A stretch of DNA of 64,000 bases from Moritella sp. JT01 (GTDB taxonomy: Bacteria; Pseudomonadota; Gammaproteobacteria; Enterobacterales; Moritellaceae), in NCBI RefSeq assembly GCF_001574435.1, contig NZ_LOCN01000009.1, forward strand, positions 1-64,000. The letters are read 5' to 3'. The notes beneath the pieces were generated by a model. That model made no database searches. It saw nothing but the letters and a program-made list of their open reading frames with translations, and was not told the DNA's origin. This document shows, piece by piece, positions 62,730 to 64,000 of the stretch. Numbering within the stretch: position 1 is the first letter of the stretch; every line of letters starts with the position of its first letter. Made by a program: the position numbers and the translations under genes.

Positions 62730-64000
62730 TTAGTTATCAGCCAATTCGGTAATCAAATTATGACGTAACTCCGCTTGCTGTTCTGGTGATAGCGGTTGAT
62801 TGTTATTACCCGAAATAATGAAGAAATCTTCTGCGCGTTCACCAATAGTTGAAATTTTGGCATTATGCAGCACAATATTTTCTGAGCTCAAAATAGCACT
62901 GATCCGGGCAAGTAATCCTGGTGTATCTAAGGTGATTATCTCGACAAAGGTACGCTTTTTCTTGGTTGCTAAAAAGGTTACTTTGGTTTTTACTGAGAAC
63001 TGTTTAATTTGTCGTGGGATACGCTGTTTTCTTAATATCGGCGCTTTACCCGTCTTTAACACCGCCTCTAATGCTGCTTGCAATGCATAAACACGATCAG
63101 GGGCGAGGGTATCACCGGTTTGATCCAAGATCACGAAACTATCGAGTACATAACCATTACGGCTTGAGGTGATTTTCGCATCATGAATGTTTAAGTTTTT
63201 ATTCCCTAATGTAGATACAGCTGAAGCGAACAAATGCTTATTGTCTTTGGCATAGATAAACACTTCATTACCACCGCGGGTACTATTTTGACTGATCAGT
63301 ACTAGTGGTTGAGTCGGATCTTCATGATTGAGAATACCTGTCGTATGCCAACAAATCTGGCTTGGATCATTACGTAAAAAATACTCGGAACGAAATGTGC
63401 TCCACAATGCTTGGATCTGTTCGGAGCTAAAACGGCTATTTTCCAAGAAGGCCAACGCAGTATCTTTATTATTTCTAATTCTGAATTTTGCATCGAGCGG
63501 ATTTTCTAAACCACGGCGTAATGCTTGCTGAGTTAAGAAATATAATTCACGTAGCAGTGAACCTTTCCAGTTATTCCACAGACTGTCATTGGTGGCACAA
63601 ATATCGGCAACGGTGAGGCAGTAAAGGTAGTTAAGGTGTTCTTGATCACCAATGGTTCGGGCAAACTCGGTAATTATCTCTGGATCGTGAATATCACGAC
63701 GTTGTGCGGTTACCGACATTAATAGATGGTATTTGACCAATCGGGAGACCATTTTTCGGTCGGCCTTGTTGATCCCATGCTTCTTACAGAATGCGCGTGC
63801 GTCTATTGCCCCAATTTCAGAGTGATTGCCTTTTTGGCCTTTCCCTATGTCATGAAAAATGGCCGCAATGATCAATAATTCCGGTTTTTCTAAACGTGGG
63901 TATATCTCACAGCACAATGGATGGGTTTCTTTGGTCTTGTCCCATTTGTAAGAGTTAATGATCTTCACTAAACGGTGGGTATGCTCATCCACAGTATAGT
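62730..64000 (-). CDS. glnD: Bifunctional uridylyltransferase/uridylyl-removing enzyme GlnD, C-terminal part
   Basis: Partial: the 5' half lies beyond the right edge. The visible part begins YTVDEHTHRL, an internal motif. It contains the HD domain (IFHDIGKGQKGNHSEIGA near the start) for uridylyl removal and two C-terminal ACT domains (VFIYAKDNKHLFASAVSTLG and ITLDTPGLLARISAILSSE) that sense glutamine. GlnD (un)modifies the PII protein. The nucleotidyltransferase domain is not in the window. Confidence 0.95.
   Translation of the reverse strand, partial: YTVDEHTHRLVKIINSYKWDKTKETHPLCCEIYPRLEKPELLIIAAIFHDIGKGQKGNHSEIGAIDARAFCKKHGINKADRKMVSRLVKYHLLMSVTAQRRDIHDPEIITEFARTIGDQEHLNYLYCLTVADICATNDSLWNNWKGSLLRELYFLTQQALRRGLENPLDAKFRIRNNKDTALAFLENSRFSSEQIQALWSTFRSEYFLRNDPSQICWHTTGILNHEDPTQPLVLISQNSTRGGNEVFIYAKDNKHLFASAVSTLGNKNLNIHDAKITSSRNGYVLDSFVILDQTGDTLAPDRVYALQAALEAVLKTGKAPILRKQRIPRQIKQFSVKTKVTFLATKKKRTFVEIITLDTPGLLARISAILSSENIVLHNAKISTIGERAEDFFIISGNNNQPLSPEQQAELRHNLITELADN

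Overview
The window is a chromosomal segment of a marine gammaproteobacterium of the Alteromonadales/Vibrionales type. Protein sequence style, moderate AT content and gene order point to Moritella or a close relative; this is inferred from gene content only. Several blocks keep the Escherichia coli/Vibrio order: ubiF/miaB-ybeZ-ybeY-corC-lnt, lolB-ispE-prs with divergent hemA-prfA-prmC-sirB2-sirB1-kdsA, gcvA with a divergent gcvB-like RNA gene, queF/syd/yqcC/truC, and glnD-dapD.

Layout. 1-860: an intact tRNA-Asp followed by three decayed tandem copies, most with their own terminator. 861-9087: housekeeping genes (ycbL-type hydrolase, an orphan SirB2 protein, lnt, corC, ybeY, ybeZ, miaB, ubiF). 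9094-13082: accessory region with a gingipain-like (C25) cysteine peptidase carrying a long Thr-Pro-Val tract, a translationally coupled outer-membrane beta-barrel protein, and a divergent secreted PKD-like protein. 13668-25574: a complete tight-adherence (Tad/Flp pilus) operon ending in an OmpA-domain gene, with a LysR regulator behind it. 26911-28521: a chemoreceptor with a c-type heme motif. 28895-30121: a nine-gene tRNA operon (Met, Gln, Leu) on the minus strand with a strong promoter. 30423-40790: core genes for translation, PRPP, isoprenoid, heme and KDO synthesis.

40801-49162: GcvB/GcvA, rlmM, an unrecognised exported protein, an NAD-type isocitrate dehydrogenase, xni, ppnN and a diguanylate cyclase. 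49253-57559: a TPR protein with a degenerate GGDEF-like end, queF, syd, several small conserved proteins of unknown function, yqcC and truC. 57922-64000: the glucose PTS permease gene ptsG behind a short well-initiated leader ORF, a dCache chemoreceptor, dapD, and the 3' part of glnD, which runs off the right edge.

The Tad operon is the largest single system: prepilin (Flp), prepilin peptidase (TadV), outer-membrane secretin complex (RcpC, RcpA, a CpaD-like lipoprotein), localisation ATPase (TadZ), motor ATPase (TadA), platform proteins (TadB, TadC), TPR lipoprotein (TadD) and minor pilins (TadE, TadF, TadG). Nearly all its genes overlap or abut. I see no CRISPR array, prophage, insertion sequence or recognisable defence system. 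The least explained items are the decayed tRNA-Asp array, the missing canonical start of lnt, the C25 peptidase/barrel pair, an orphan terminator before flp and the ptsG leader ORF.
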